The position numbers and the translations under genes are program-made. This document shows, piece by piece, positions 1 through 10,662 of a stretch of 64,000 nt of DNA. The DNA is from Candidatus Gracilibacteria bacterium (GTDB lineage: Bacteria; Patescibacteriota; Gracilibacteria; BD1-5; UBA2023): NCBI GenBank assembly GCA_028687475.1, contig JAQUAB010000003.1, positions 1 through 64,000 of the forward strand, written 5' to 3'. Under the pieces are notes generated by a model. The model was not told the origin of the DNA, did not search any database, and saw only the letters and a program-made list of their open reading frames with translations. Position 1 is the stretch's first letter; every line of letters begins with the position of its first letter.

Positions 1-555
1 CACATTGATTCCATCGATAGTGATACCTGTCTGACTCGTTGTGCCTGTGTCTACAGGAGATCCAGCATACCCATAGAATGGGATATATCCGAGAGCACTA
101 CTATGCCCAAATCCCTCGAGAAGTCCTTTCGCAGGATTGTAGTAGACTCATGAACCACCATCGATGAATGCGCCAGAAAGAGCTATCCAGCCTGCATTTT
201 GGCTCCATGCATATCCGCTCACTGGACATGTAAGAGTTGTATTCCTGAATACTTCCTCAGAACAAAGAATACGTGGGCGTTCGACACCACCAACTTCATG
301 ATTAAATATTGCCCAACCGACATTTCCGAACCAAAAAGTACCAGAAAGATAGCCATCTTGGTCAATACCAGCTGCGAATCCACTATACGTCTCACCAATA
401 TCGAATGTTACCTTACCAGGATGTCCACCCGTCCAGCTTTCGTTGGGAATAAAATATCCACGAATACGAAAAAATTGTCCTTCTCCAAATACTTCAAAAA
501 GGAAGAATACACCGAAAAGTACCGATAGGATCGCAAAGAAAATTTTACGATTCAT
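1..555 (-). CDS. Secreted repeat protein, 3' end beyond window
   Basis: Starts at the ATG ending at 555 and runs off the left edge, so at least 185 residues are visible. An N-terminal hydrophobic segment (residues 3-24, ending VFGEG) looks like a signal peptide or anchor. The body holds two related tryptophan motifs, NVGWAIF and QNAGWIALSG, of the kind repeated in CPR surface proteins. A TGA at 148-150 is read as glycine and the frame continues to base 1 without TAA or TAG. No enzymatic motif is visible; probably a cell-surface or exported protein. Function unknown. Confidence 0.7.
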
Positions 556-690
556 AGAAATTGAATACTATCTGGATAAAAAAATGACTAAAAGAATGGG
601 CAAAAAGTACAGAAACTCGGCTTATCATATAGGAAATGTGCGGAAAATACAAAGAGAAAAGTCTTCCAAAAACCAAAATCTATTTTATCG

Positions 691-696
691 TATAAT
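691..696 (+). promoter_or_regulatory. Possible -10 box for lgt
   Basis: A perfect TATAAT lies 12 bases before the lgt ATG, with no convincing -35 hexamer. If used, the transcript would begin about six bases before the start codon and be nearly leaderless. Nothing else is visible in 556-708. Confidence 0.35.
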
Positions 697-708
697 TATT
701 GTGCACAT

Positions 709-1473
709 ATGAGTATATTTGACTTCTCATTTCTTGGCATCCACATCGCACCAACATGGTATTGATTGATGTATGCCATTGGCTTCATCGCATGCTACGA
801 ATATATCAAAAAAAATGGATACATTTCCACAAAAGATACTGATTCACTTCTTCTTTTTGTCTTCCTCGGTGTCATACTGGGTGGACGTATTGGCTATGTG
901 ATACTGTATGATTTCTCATATTTCCTCGAGCATCCTATGGAAATATTCGCAACATGGAATGGTGGAATGAGCTTCCATGGTGGAGCTATCGGCGTTATTA
1001 TCGCGATATTTCTTTTTGCTTGGAAGAAGAAATATAACGTATTCGACGTGTCCGATCCAATTGTAACGATACTTCCGCTTGCACTCGGACTCGGGAGAAT
1101 CGGTAACTATATCAATCAAGAGCTTCTCGGATTTTTCCCATATAGCTGACCTCTTGCTATCGAGAAAAATGGAATTTCCTATTTCCCGAGCACGCTTCTA
1201 GAAGCCTCTCTCGAAGGATGACTTCTTCTCATCGTCATGCTCGTTTGGAAGTATTTCGAGACGAAAACAGGCAGAAAACGATGATACGCTTCTGCCCTAT
1301 TTCTTGGATGATATGGAATATTTCGACTTTTCGCAGAGCTCTTCCGACTTCCTGATGTACAGATCGGATACCTCTTCTCGACGGATTGGATCACACTCGG
1401 GATGATGTATACGATTCCGATGATGCTCGGAAGTCTCGTAGTATTTTTCTTCGCACGGAATCTCCAACGATAA
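709..1473 (+). CDS. lgt: Prolipoprotein diacylglyceryl transferase
   Basis: 254 residues. Transfers diacylglycerol from phosphatidylglycerol to the lipobox cysteine of prolipoproteins; integral inner-membrane enzyme. Family motifs are clear: the HGG around residue 90 and GRIGNYINQE at about 129-138, the Lgt signature with its Arg, Asn and Glu. Several hydrophobic helices span the length. Standard reading stops at 1147, but TGA read as Gly carries the frame through the last helices to TAA at 1471. The start at 709 is chosen because SIFDFSFLGIHIAPTWYG resembles other Lgt N-termini. Convergent with the LemA-like gene, 2 bases apart. Confidence 0.95.
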
Positions 1474-1475
1474 GC

Positions 1476-1973
1476 TTATTGAACTTCTTGGTGTTTTTCT
1501 CCAGGAAAAAGAAGTCCGATAACGGTCATATTTTTTATTTTTATGAACGTATTCCAGTATCGGATAGCCTTATTGAGTCCAGAAAAATGCGAGCGCATCA
1601 TGCGTTCATATTCGATGACAAAATTGCGAATATAGACAAAATATTCATTTTTCTGAAGTGTGGGAATCCGTACAGAAAGCTGCATCAGAAAGAGAAAATC
1701 ATTCTGAAGTTTCGCGTTGAGCCCAAGAATATCATAGATAGAATGACATTCCTGAATCATGGCCTCTGTATGGAGCTCAATAATCGAATCAAATGCTTCT
1801 TCTTTCGCAACAAATGGACGCATAACTTCGATGAGTGCAGGAATTTTGGAAGTTTTCTGGAGAAAAATAGCAATCACCATTCATTCTTCAGATTTGAGAT
1901 ATCTCAAGAGGAAAAAGGCAACAAAGAGAAATATGACAACAATCAATGCAATGATGCCGAGAAAGATATTCAT
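1476..1973 (-). CDS. LemA-like membrane-anchored protein
   Basis: 165 residues: one N-terminal membrane helix (about residues 3-24, NIFLGIIALIVVIFLFVAFF) followed by a mostly helical domain. The C-terminal stretch NKAIRYWNTFIKIKNM, with VIGLLFPGEKHQEV at the end, fits the LemA pattern of a YN-rich helix and a final small hydrophobic segment. LemA proteins have an extracytoplasmic helical bundle of unknown function. An in-frame TGA near residue 32 is Gly. The usual LemA N-terminal motif is diverged, so the family call is tentative. Confidence 0.65.
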
Positions 1974-1985
1974 AGAAATAAGATT

Positions 1986-2228
1986 TTATAATATATTGAT
2001 TTTACCTGTCGCTCCTGAAATTCCTGTCATTCCTGACTTGTTCAGGAATCTAGTCTTTCTACTGTTCTCTTGCTTTATCTTTCCTGAGATTCCCATCATT
2101 CCGAGCAACGTCGAGAAATCCAATTTCCCAATTCTGTTCTTCACTATAAAAAGAAATTCCCTTTTTTCAAGAATGTTCTTGAAAAAAGTCCTACTCTCCA
2201 TATGCTGTAGGGAATAATTTTATTTTCC
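1986..2228. repeat. Intergenic repeat-rich spacer
   Basis: No gene. The spacer carries several copies of ATTCCTG/CAGGAAT-type sequence, including a perfect inverted repeat at 2029-2049 (ATTCCTGA, 5-base loop, TCAGGAAT) and a diverged copy near 2081-2105. It resembles the GTCAT-bounded palindromes found at 36444 and inside cysS and argS. A 71-residue minus-strand frame here is only translated repeat. Confidence 0.5.
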
Positions 2229-3662
2229 ATGAAACGGAGCGACATCAGCATATCAGCCATCACTCTCGTTGCCGAACTTTCAGGAATTACTGGACTTTTT
2301 TTCATCAGCTACAAGCTCCGATCTATCACTGACGGAATCCCATTCGTACAATTGCGGATACCATATATCAGCGAATCTCAGTTCTTGCCTTTTGTATTTT
2401 TCGGTGTACTACTCTGGTGTATCATATTCGCGAGTGGCAAACTCTACAACTATACTCCCGACAAACCTGTGCTCGAGACGGTACGAGAAGTTATCAGTCG
2501 GAGTTTTCTCTGGTTTCTGATTTATATTGGATTTGTCTATCTTTCGACGGGTTTCCTTTTCGAGAAAGAAATTCCGCGACTGATTATCTTCTATGTTTGG
2601 TTTTTCTCGACACTCTACTCGATACTCATCCGACTCACATGAATCGGGATTCTCAATACCTTGTATCAGAAAAATATTCTCTCGAAAAAAAGAATTCTCG
2701 TCATCGAAACAAAAGAAGAAAATCCATATCAGCTCACTCCTCATCCATCAATCGAATATATATCCATAGACGCGAGTCGCTATGCAGATATTTATAGTAT
2801 GATTCGTGAGAAAAAAGTCGATGCAGTTCTCTCTATGCTCGGGAAAAGAGAAACGAAGAATACCATCGAGATAATAAAACTCTGCGAAATATATGGTATC
2901 AGTTACGCATATCCGAAGATACTCCCACATGTATATGAACTTCCTCGACAAGATGCATTCATCGGCTGAATTCCAGTGGTAGAGAGTATTTCTGTTTCGA
3001 TATCTGGATGGGAAAGGATTATCAAGAGAATTTTCGATATTGTTATTTCATTTTTTGGGATAGTATTTCTTTCTCCTCTTTTTCTCATCATCGCGATTCT
3101 CATCAAACTCGAAGATCCCTCATGACCGATACTCTACAAGAATCGACGTGTTGGCATCGGAAAATCGGAATTCTATCTCTACAAATTCCGCTACATGTAC
3201 TGGAAATATAGTGTGAAGGATGCCTACGGAATCAATGAAAAAGAAGATAACGCACTCAAATTCGAAGAATCACTGAAGCAATCCAACGATACTCGTTCAT
3301 GACCACTCTACAAGATCGCCGATGATCCTCGTCGCATGAAGATCGGAAAATTCCTCGAGCGTCTCTCTCTCGATGAACTTCCGCAACTCATCAATGTCCT
3401 CATCGGAAATATGTCCCTCATAGGACCACGCCCACACCAACCGCGCGAAGTACGTGAATATGCGGAACGTCATTACCAAGTCCTCACTATCAAGCCTGGA
3501 ATTACGGGAATGGCACAAGTCTACGGACGAGAGAAAAATACGTTCGAAGAAGAAGTTGCCCTCGATACCTACTACATCGAACATTATTCTCTGATTCTTG
3601 ACTTTGTCATATTCCTTCGCACCATTCTCGTAGTATTCACACGAGCTTTTACGAAGAAATAA
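2229..3662 (+). CDS. Undecaprenyl-phosphate sugar phosphotransferase, polyprenol transferase family
   Basis: 477 residues. Initiates an exopolysaccharide or glycan repeat unit by moving a sugar phosphate from a nucleotide sugar to undecaprenyl phosphate at the membrane. Architecture: four hydrophobic N-terminal helices, a CoA-binding-like middle (about 145-250), one further membrane helix (about 265-290), then the catalytic bacterial sugar transferase domain. Signature elements seen are KRIFDIVIS, FYLYKFRYM, LERLSLDELPQLINVL, GPRPHQP and KPGITGMAQVYGR. TGA codons occur at IRLTG, AFIGG, EDPSG and DTRSG. Substrate sugar cannot be read from sequence. Confidence 0.9.
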
Positions 3663-3663
3663 T

Positions 3664-3690
3664 TTGCAAAAACGCAGAAAAGCATATAAT
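3664..3690 (+). promoter_or_regulatory. Promoter upstream of the valS leader
   Basis: TTGCAA at 3664-3669 and TATAAT at 3685-3690 with a 15-base spacer (16 if TTTGCA is used). It would start transcription near 3697, giving about 150 bases of leader before valS. Confidence 0.55.
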
Positions 3691-3696
3691 CCAACT

Positions 3697-3827
3697 ATGT
3701 TCTATAAAAATACAACATCTGTGGTGGTGAAGGCATAATCTCGAGAGAGCTTGCTTTTATCATGACAGAGCGCTTCCTCTCGAGATTTTCGGGAGGATTT
3801 TTATGAGAAATCCATCCTCACTTTTTT
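3697..3827 (+). ncRNA. Structured leader or small RNA before valS
   Basis: Untranslated stretch between a good promoter and valS. It contains a perfect 11-base inverted repeat, AATCTCGAGAG pairing with CTCTCGAGATT (about 3737-3787), then GAGGAT pairing with ATCCTC followed by a T-run (to 3827), which looks like an intrinsic terminator. An alternative pairing GGATTT/AAATCC overlaps that terminator stem, as expected of an attenuator. No T-box sequence is present. It may be a free small RNA or a cis-regulator of valS; neither is proven. Confidence 0.4.
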
Positions 3828-3849
3828 CTAACTCCTAACTCATTCGTCT

Positions 3850-6654
3850 ATGTCCGATTTCCCAAAACAATACAATCCGAAAGATGCAGAAAAATCGATG
3901 CAAGACCTCTGGGAGGCGAATGATTGTTTTTCTCCACGCGAATCCACAACAGGAGAAAAATTCTACATTCCCATTCCCCCTCCGAATGTGACGGGAAACC
4001 TCCATCTCGGACACGCGCTCACTCTCACGCTCGAGGATATCATGACTCGTTATCATCGAATGCGCGGAGATAGTACACTCTGGGTTCCAGGAACGGATCA
4101 TGCAGGTATTGCTACACAGGCAAAGGTAGAAGAAAAACTCATGAAAAATGGAATCCGTCGCCAAGACTTGGGACGTGAGAAGTTCCTTGAAGAGATGTGG
4201 AAATGGATGGAAGAATACCAATCAAATATTTCAAACCAGATACGAAAGATGGGTGCCTCTGTGAGCTGGAAGAATGAACGATTCACACTCGATACAGGGA
4301 GCAATAAACTCGTGGAAGGAATATTTGTCGACCTCTACAACAAGTGACTCATATACCGCGGTGAGTATATGGTGAATTACTCTCCTGCTCTTGAATCTGT
4401 GATTTCTGATATCGAAGTCGACTATCAGGAAATCGAAGAGAAAATGTACTATATCAATTATTTCGTGTCAGGAAGTGACAAGGAGCTCCTCGTTGCAACC
4501 ACTCGTCCAGAGACACTTCTCGCTGACCAAGCAGTTGCGGTTCACCCGAAAGACAAACGCTACAAGAAACTCATCGGAAAATCAGTCATCCTCCCAATCG
4601 TGAATCGTGAGATTCCTATCATCGCCGATGAAATGGTCGATATGGAATTCGGAACTGGAGTAGTGAAGATCACTCCAGCGCATGATCCAGCGGATTTCGA
4701 AACAGCGAAACGTCATGGACTCAAGGTCGACTATCGTGTGATTGACAAGAATGGTATCATGACCAAAGAAGCGGGGATTTTTGCTGGACTTCCTGCGAAT
4801 GGAGAAGCGAGATCCAACGTCGTCGAGCTCCTCAAGAGCAAAGGAAATCTCGTGAAGATAGAACCATACACCCATAAAGTCGGATTTTGTTCTCGTGGAA
4901 AATGTCGTATCGAATCCGTCGTCTCAACCCAATGGTTCGTCCGTGCTTCGAAGATGGCAGAAAAAGTGATTGCCGGATACAAGAACAAGGAATTCGAGAT
5001 TATCCCAGAACGATTCAATAAAACGTTTGAGGATTGGATTTTCAATCTTCGCGATTGGTGTATCTCCCGTCAGCTCTGGTGGGGACATCAGATTCCTGCA
5101 TACTATGATCTCAATACTGGTGAACTTCTTGGTGTTACTCTAGATCCAACCGAATTGATCCAGAATCAATGTGAGAAATATAATATTACCTATACGGAAA
5201 ACTGGAAAAATACTCAAAATGGAAGGAATTCGAGCGAAAATCGAGCACCGCAATGAGCTGTATCTAGTAATACAGCGAATAAGGAAGCGGAGATTTGAGC
5301 TTGAAGAACGACATTTTCAGAATTTTTCATGAGGAGGGATGATGATGTTCTCGATACGTGGTTTTCGAGTGCTCTTTGGCCTTTTTCAGTTCTCGATTGG
5401 GATTTCGAAGACCCTGCAGAACTCTTCCAGAAATTCTATCCTGCAGATGTCCTCGAAACGGGTCATGATATTATTTTCTTCTGGGTAATTCGCATGTTCC
5501 TCATGGGATATGAATATACAGGACAAACTCCATTCAAGAAAATATACCTCCATGGACTCATCCTCGATGAGAGTGGACGAAAAATGAGTAAAAGTTGGGG
5601 AAATGTGATCGATCCACTCGTGGTGATCGACCAGTATTCTACCGATGCACTTCGCCTCTCAGTTGTCCTCGGAAACACTCCTGGAAACAATCTGAATTTC
5701 TCGATGAAAACCGTGGAAGAATACAGCTTATTCTTGAATAAATTCTGGAATATTGTTCGTTTTTCTTGGATGAATGTCGGTGATATCACGGAAGAAAGAG
5801 CTGAACTCGAAACTCGCATCATCCAGTGAGAAAAAAATCTCCTCCCATATGAACGATGGATACTCTCACGACTTTCGAACATCATCGAAAAAATCACAAC
5901 TGGAATGAACGAATATACATTTTCTTCGACTGGAAGCGAACTGCTCGCATTTATCCGTGATGAATTCGCAGACTTCGCTATCGAGGCATACAAGATCGAA
6001 AAAGATTCCAGTATCCTCGGAAAAGATGTCATGAAGCTCTGCATTCTGGATATCATCGCGCTCCTTCATCCATACACGCCACATATTACAGAATCCCTCT
6101 ATGGATTCGTCACTGGTGGAAAAATCCTCATGACGAGTGTATGGCCAAAAACAGAACTCAAAGTCGAAAAAGAAAGTGAACACCTCATGACTCTCGTGTT
6201 CGATATCGTTCGTACGATTCGCAATATCCGCGCAGAGTCGAAGATTCCACCATCAGAACTGCGTGATATCCATATCGTTTCTCCTGAATGATACCGCGAA
6301 TGAATCGAAGCAAATGCGCGTATCATCACTGGACTCACACGTGGAAGCTCTCTCGAAATCGGGAAAAAACCTGGAAAAGGACTCGGATTCGCCTATGGAG
6401 TTATTCACGGGGTCGACATCTATGTCGATGCACATATCGATGCATCGAAAATCGAAGAAGAAAAAGCTCGTCTCATGGAACAAATCGAAGACAAGAAGAA
6501 TTATCTCCGAGCGCTCAATGCGAAACTCCAGAACAATTCCTTCGTCGCGAATGCTCCAGAGAAAATCGTCCGCGCAGAAATGGACAAAAAACACCAAGTA
6601 GAAAATGAACTCGCGAAACTCGAAGAGAAATATCATTCACTCGCTGGAGAATAG
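3850..6654 (+). CDS. valS: Valyl-tRNA synthetase
   Basis: 934 residues. Class I synthetase charging tRNA-Val with valine, with an editing domain that removes mischarged threonine. Seen: PPPNVTGNLHLGHAL (HIGH-type motif, residues 52-55), the editing-domain motif TTRPETLLADQAV, NLRDWCISRQLWWGHQIPA, DVLDTWFSS, KMSKS at 578-582 and a C-terminal coiled coil that ends the protein. Eight or so TGA codons interrupt the standard reading but fall inside conserved blocks. A low-complexity segment at about 5206-5325 (NTQNGRNSSENRAPQ and onward) replaces the usual zinc-knuckle region before DVLDTW. Confidence 0.97.
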
Positions 6655-6671
6655 AAAATTTCTCCCAAACT

Positions 6672-6696
6672 AAAATCCCCAATTGGGGATTTTTTA
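6672..6696. terminator. Bidirectional terminator between valS and the M23 hydrolase
   Basis: AAAATCCCC, 4-base loop, GGGGATTTT, followed by Ts. The symmetric A/T flanks let it serve the converging minus-strand gene too; that gene's TAA lies within its 3' arm. Confidence 0.8.
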
Positions 6697-8673
6697 GTCT
6701 GTCACACGGAAGTTATAATCATCTTCTACATATTTTCATTTCAGTGCGCCGAGACATCGGATAATATTATTATGCCAGTTTGCATTCGATGAAGCATAGA
6801 TTGGTCATTTCTCATTTCCCCATCGAGAGAGATCACTGACGCGAGAGTATTTCGAGAGAAACTTATTATTGAAGGTTCTTCCCATCCAATCCAGTCCTTC
6901 TGATGGACTTCAGAAAACATAAACACTTCCACTATCAGTATTCCCGATATTTCCTATATTGTATGCTGTCTTGAGATGGTTTCCGAGAGTTGTCTCAGCA
7001 AGTCCGACACACATGAGAAAACTTGGGTCTACTTTATTTTCGAGAGCAGTATCAATCCACATATCCCAACTCTGAAAATCAGGTGTTGCATAGGTTTTGA
7101 GAAGATATTTCTGACGATCTTCTTCTGTAGTTCATTTGAGTGAGAATTTCACTTCATAACCACTCAGATCGGTTCCCGTTCAGAATGACTCCACCATATC
7201 AGAGAGAAACTTCTCTTGGTACTTCGAAGGCAGATTCTCATAATCAATCGGAGCAAGAGAAAGTACACGAAGTGGATCAATCACCTCATTTCTATGCCAT
7301 ACCTCGAAATGAAGGTGTGGACCACTCGTCATTGGACCAGCACCAGGAGTTCCTGGGGCGCCTCCACTTTTTGCAATTACCTGACCCTTCGTGACGAACT
7401 GATATGGAAGTACACTGATTTCTGAGAGATGCCCATAAACCGTCACATATCCATCAGGATGACGAAGTGCGAGATACGAGTAACCTCATTCGGTCGGAGG
7501 AAGAATATAGTAGACATATCCATCCAGGGCAGCATATACATCACTTCCTTGGTTCACAGGAATATCGATAGCATCGTGCTGACTCCCGAGTGTGCCAAAA
7601 TATGAACTGTCGCGAAAATGAGTACTGATACGATTCGAGACCACTGGCCATTGCATAATATTCGTTGTACCCGTGAGAACATCTATATTTCTGAGAGCAT
7701 GTTCATTTCGATAGAACGCCTGCATCATAGAGCATTTCTCAGAAATACTGGCTCATGAGGCATGCAAATCACATCCACTCTTCTTCAGAATCATCTCAAG
7801 AGAATCACTATATGCCTTACTCGCATCTTGCCATGCTGACTCCACTTCCAGAGTTGCCTGAACTTGTGAATCAATATATTTTTGGAAAAGATCTTCCTGT
7901 CATTTTGTGATTTCGAGCAGTTTCTCACGTTCATTTTTTTGATTGAGAAGATTTGTTTTCTGTCTCTCAAGTATTGACTGTATGTCTTGAAGTTCAGCGA
8001 TTTCTTCTTTATTTCTGAGAGTGATACGATAATATTCCTTGATCAAGGATTTGTATTCATCGACGAATTTCTGTCCGAGCTGACTCACGAGCGACTTGTA
8101 GGTAATGTCAGCAACAATGGTATCCGTACTAGAATCGGACAGAATCAAGCCCTGGAACATGTCGATCGAATCATTATTATCATAGATCAGGGAACCCTCG
8201 GAATGAATATTCGCAAGGTAGGAAAAAATAATAGTACGATTTTTGAGGATTCTTCGTTTGAGCTGAAGTGAGGTAGATTGATATTCTTGGATTTTTCCCT
8301 GTTTTTCGAGGATAGAATTCTCACTATTTGTGATATCACTTTGTGTTTTTTCGATGGCAGAATCGAGAGATTCGATAGCATCTTCCAGTGATGTTCTTTT
8401 TTCTGTGACAAAAGACTTTTTCGTCTCGTATGTTTGCTGCATACTCGCAAGTTTATTTTTGAGTCATTCCAGACCATTCATACGATATTCGTGTTCGAGA
8501 AGTGCTTCCGAACCAGTCTGATTGATAGGAAGAGTCTCAAAAAGAATCTTGTATTCACTTTCTTTGAAGTTATCGAGGATTCGACCTGAAGTTGTCGTAT
8601 CGATCGCAGTAACCAGAAGTGGAGACAGGGCAGAAAAAACCAAACACGAGATGAAAATATTTTTGTACTGCAT
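6694..8673 (-). CDS. Modular peptidoglycan hydrolase: coiled coil, M23 peptidase, lysozyme-like domain
   Basis: 659 residues. Signal peptide (residues 5-22), long coiled coil (about 60-260, EnvC/NlpD-like), then an M23 (LytM) domain with zinc ligands H366 and D370 (HDAIDIPV) and H453/H455 (GPHLHFEVW). The C-terminal region has SFLMCVGLAETTLGNHLKTA with E560, a lysozyme or glucosaminidase-like motif, then NIGNIGNTDSG. A peptide and a glycan cleavage activity in one exported protein is inferred. Six or more TGA codons are Gly. The M23 call is firm; the second catalytic domain is by motif only. Confidence 0.85.
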
Positions 8674-8771
8674 GAACCAATGGTATCATGTTCCTGGAGA
8701 GGAAACAACAAAACGCTCATAAAATATACAAAAATACCCTTGCACAATGACAAGAGTATTTTCTATTATTT

Positions 8772-10154
8772 TTATTCATCGGAAATACTGGAGAAAAATA
8801 CTTCTTTTTTCTTCATCCATTCTCCCGACTGACGACAGAGAAGTTTCTCATCTACAGGTTTATTCAAGAATTTCTTGATTCCTTCTTCGAGAAAAATGGT
8901 ATTCTGACTTCACTTCACATAGACAATAGTCGGTTTTTTTTCACCATCCGACAGAATCTTTCTGATAGTTTCCCCCATCTTCCGACTAGAGAGAGAATAG
9001 TATGTCGGATATCTTTTCTGAAGCGAAGGAACAATATATTTCTCCATATATGGACCAACGAGAAAAAACTCTACGTCATGCTGTTCGTCCACATGTTCGG
9101 TGATATACGCCACAAGAGAATGGTGCATACTCTCTGTATGCTCACCGAGTTCCCGCATATCCCCGAGGAGAAAAAAAATCCGATGCGTCGCACAAAAAGG
9201 AAGAACCGAATCAATCCCACGACAAATCGATTCGTATCATCCATTGTAACTTCCATCGATAATAATAGCGCTTCATTTCCCAGCAAGAATGCTAGACCTT
9301 CCTGCTTCTGGGATAAACTTATGAGAACAATTCCCGATACACGACGGATCGACACCAAGAATATGCGCTACACCATATACCGGAAGGACATTTTCTATCT
9401 GATATGCCCCAAATGCTGGAACAAAAATATCGTATACCAATTCCTTGAGTGAGACCTGAGCACGAATGCCATCGACCGACATATGAAGGTGAAAAGCATC
9501 AATATCTGACATTCATCCCATACTATAATACAGAGCTTCACGGTCGATATATTGTCGCAATCCTTCATATGCAATCAGTCTTTTTGCAGATTGTCCGAGA
9601 AGAAGCTTCTCATTGCGATAATTATCGAGTGTTCAGAATTGTTCGAGATGATTCGGAGCAATCGGAGAAATAATTCCAATATCTGGAACAGCGATAGAGA
9701 GAAGAAAGTCCATCTCTCACGGATGATCGATTCCGTATTCGAGAATGAGATATTTCGGATAAGAACGAAACCAGCGAGAGAATGCTACTCAGAAAATATA
9801 TAACCAACGAAATGGATTTTTTCATCCTGTTTTTGTACCAATAATAGAGAGTGGAAGCCCGAATTCTCCATTGTAATGATATGGCGAAATCATCACATTC
9901 GCTTCTCCGAATTGGGATGCAAGAAATGTTGCTATATGAGTCGAGATAGTTGTCTTCCCTACTGTTCCAGTAACGCCGATAATATACGGCCTTTTCAATC
10001 GAATAATCGTACGAGCGAAGAATCCGAGAAAGAAGAGAAAAAATGTTTGCATAAGAGTTTTTGGAGAAAATACTAGGAAAAAGAGACAAGAAATCAAGAA
10101 AAAATAGAAAAGCAAACCTTCATAGAAAGATTTTTCAGAGAAATTCCAATTCAA
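8772..10154 (-). CDS. murF: UDP-N-acetylmuramoyl-tripeptide:D-Ala-D-Ala ligase (MurF-like)
   Basis: About 460 residues. Adds D-Ala-D-Ala to the UDP-MurNAc-tripeptide in cell-wall precursor synthesis. Seen: P-loop GVTGTVGKTT (60-69), LILEYGIDHPGEMDFL, ISPIAPNHLEQFG, RSSILAG then IDGSYNGGYESI (the MurF DDSYNANP counterpart), and a C-terminal Rossmann region FFLLGDMRELGEHTESMH. Unusually, a hydrophobic N-terminal stretch (about 14-50) precedes the ligase, suggesting membrane attachment instead of the usual soluble N-domain. The start is uncertain: TTG at 10154 is used; no in-frame ATG exists after the TAG ending at 10211. Confidence 0.85.
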
Positions 10155-10253
10155 AAAGTTCGTTTTCAGAAAGCCATAATCTCCTCGAAACTTTCATTTG
10201 CATAAAAACTAAACTTCCATACAATTTCTCTATCATTTTTTCTCTATTTACTT

Positions 10254-10631
10254 ATGGCACAAGTTACTCGCAATGACTTCACATTCACGATTCTCGATGA
10301 GATACAGGCTCAATATCCAGAACTGGTTGATCTCGTTCTCGGAAGTGAATCGATCGACAACAATGAGAAACAATATTGGTTCGATATTATGCCATCTATG
10401 ACGGATGATCAGATTGATCGACTTTTCAATATTCTCATGACGGAACGTCGCCAACTCGAAGAACTCAATGTGAAATACCAAGAAGAAATCAAAACTCTGA
10501 ATGAGAAACACCTTATCCAATGGCAAAGTCTCCAGTCTCAAAAGACAAAAGAGAAAATAGAACAGGCAGAAAAATCTGACACTTCCAAGAAAGATGCAGA
10601 TGACGCACTCGGCATGCTCGATGCTATTTAG
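10254..10631 (+). CDS. Hypothetical helical protein
   Basis: 125 residues, no in-frame TGA. The acidic first half (PELVDLVLGS, PSMTDDQIDRLFNILM) is followed by a charged coiled-coil segment (about 62-115) and a C-terminal ALGMLDAI. No catalytic motif. It precedes the PP2C-like membrane protein by 31 bases and is probably co-transcribed with it. Function unknown. Confidence 0.75.
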   Translation: MAQVTRNDFTFTILDEIQAQYPELVDLVLGSESIDNNEKQYWFDIMPSMTDDQIDRLFNILMTERRQLEELNVKYQEEIKTLNEKHLIQWQSLQSQKTKEKIEQAEKSDTSKKDADDALGMLDAI

Positions 10632-10662
10632 TTTTTCTTAGATCTTAATCTTCTATCAGCCT

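Noticed and set aside
1386-1991. 201-residue plus-strand frame overlapping lgt's end and the LemA-like gene
   Set aside because: Antisense of the LemA-like gene, with Lys/Phe/Asn-rich random composition.
1986-2201. 71-residue minus-strand frame with GMMGISG/GMTGISG repeats
   Set aside because: Translation of the dispersed CAGGAAT repeats, not a protein gene.
3697-3849. T-box riboswitch controlling valS
   Set aside because: No T-box bulge sequence (UGGNACC) or recognisable specifier stem.
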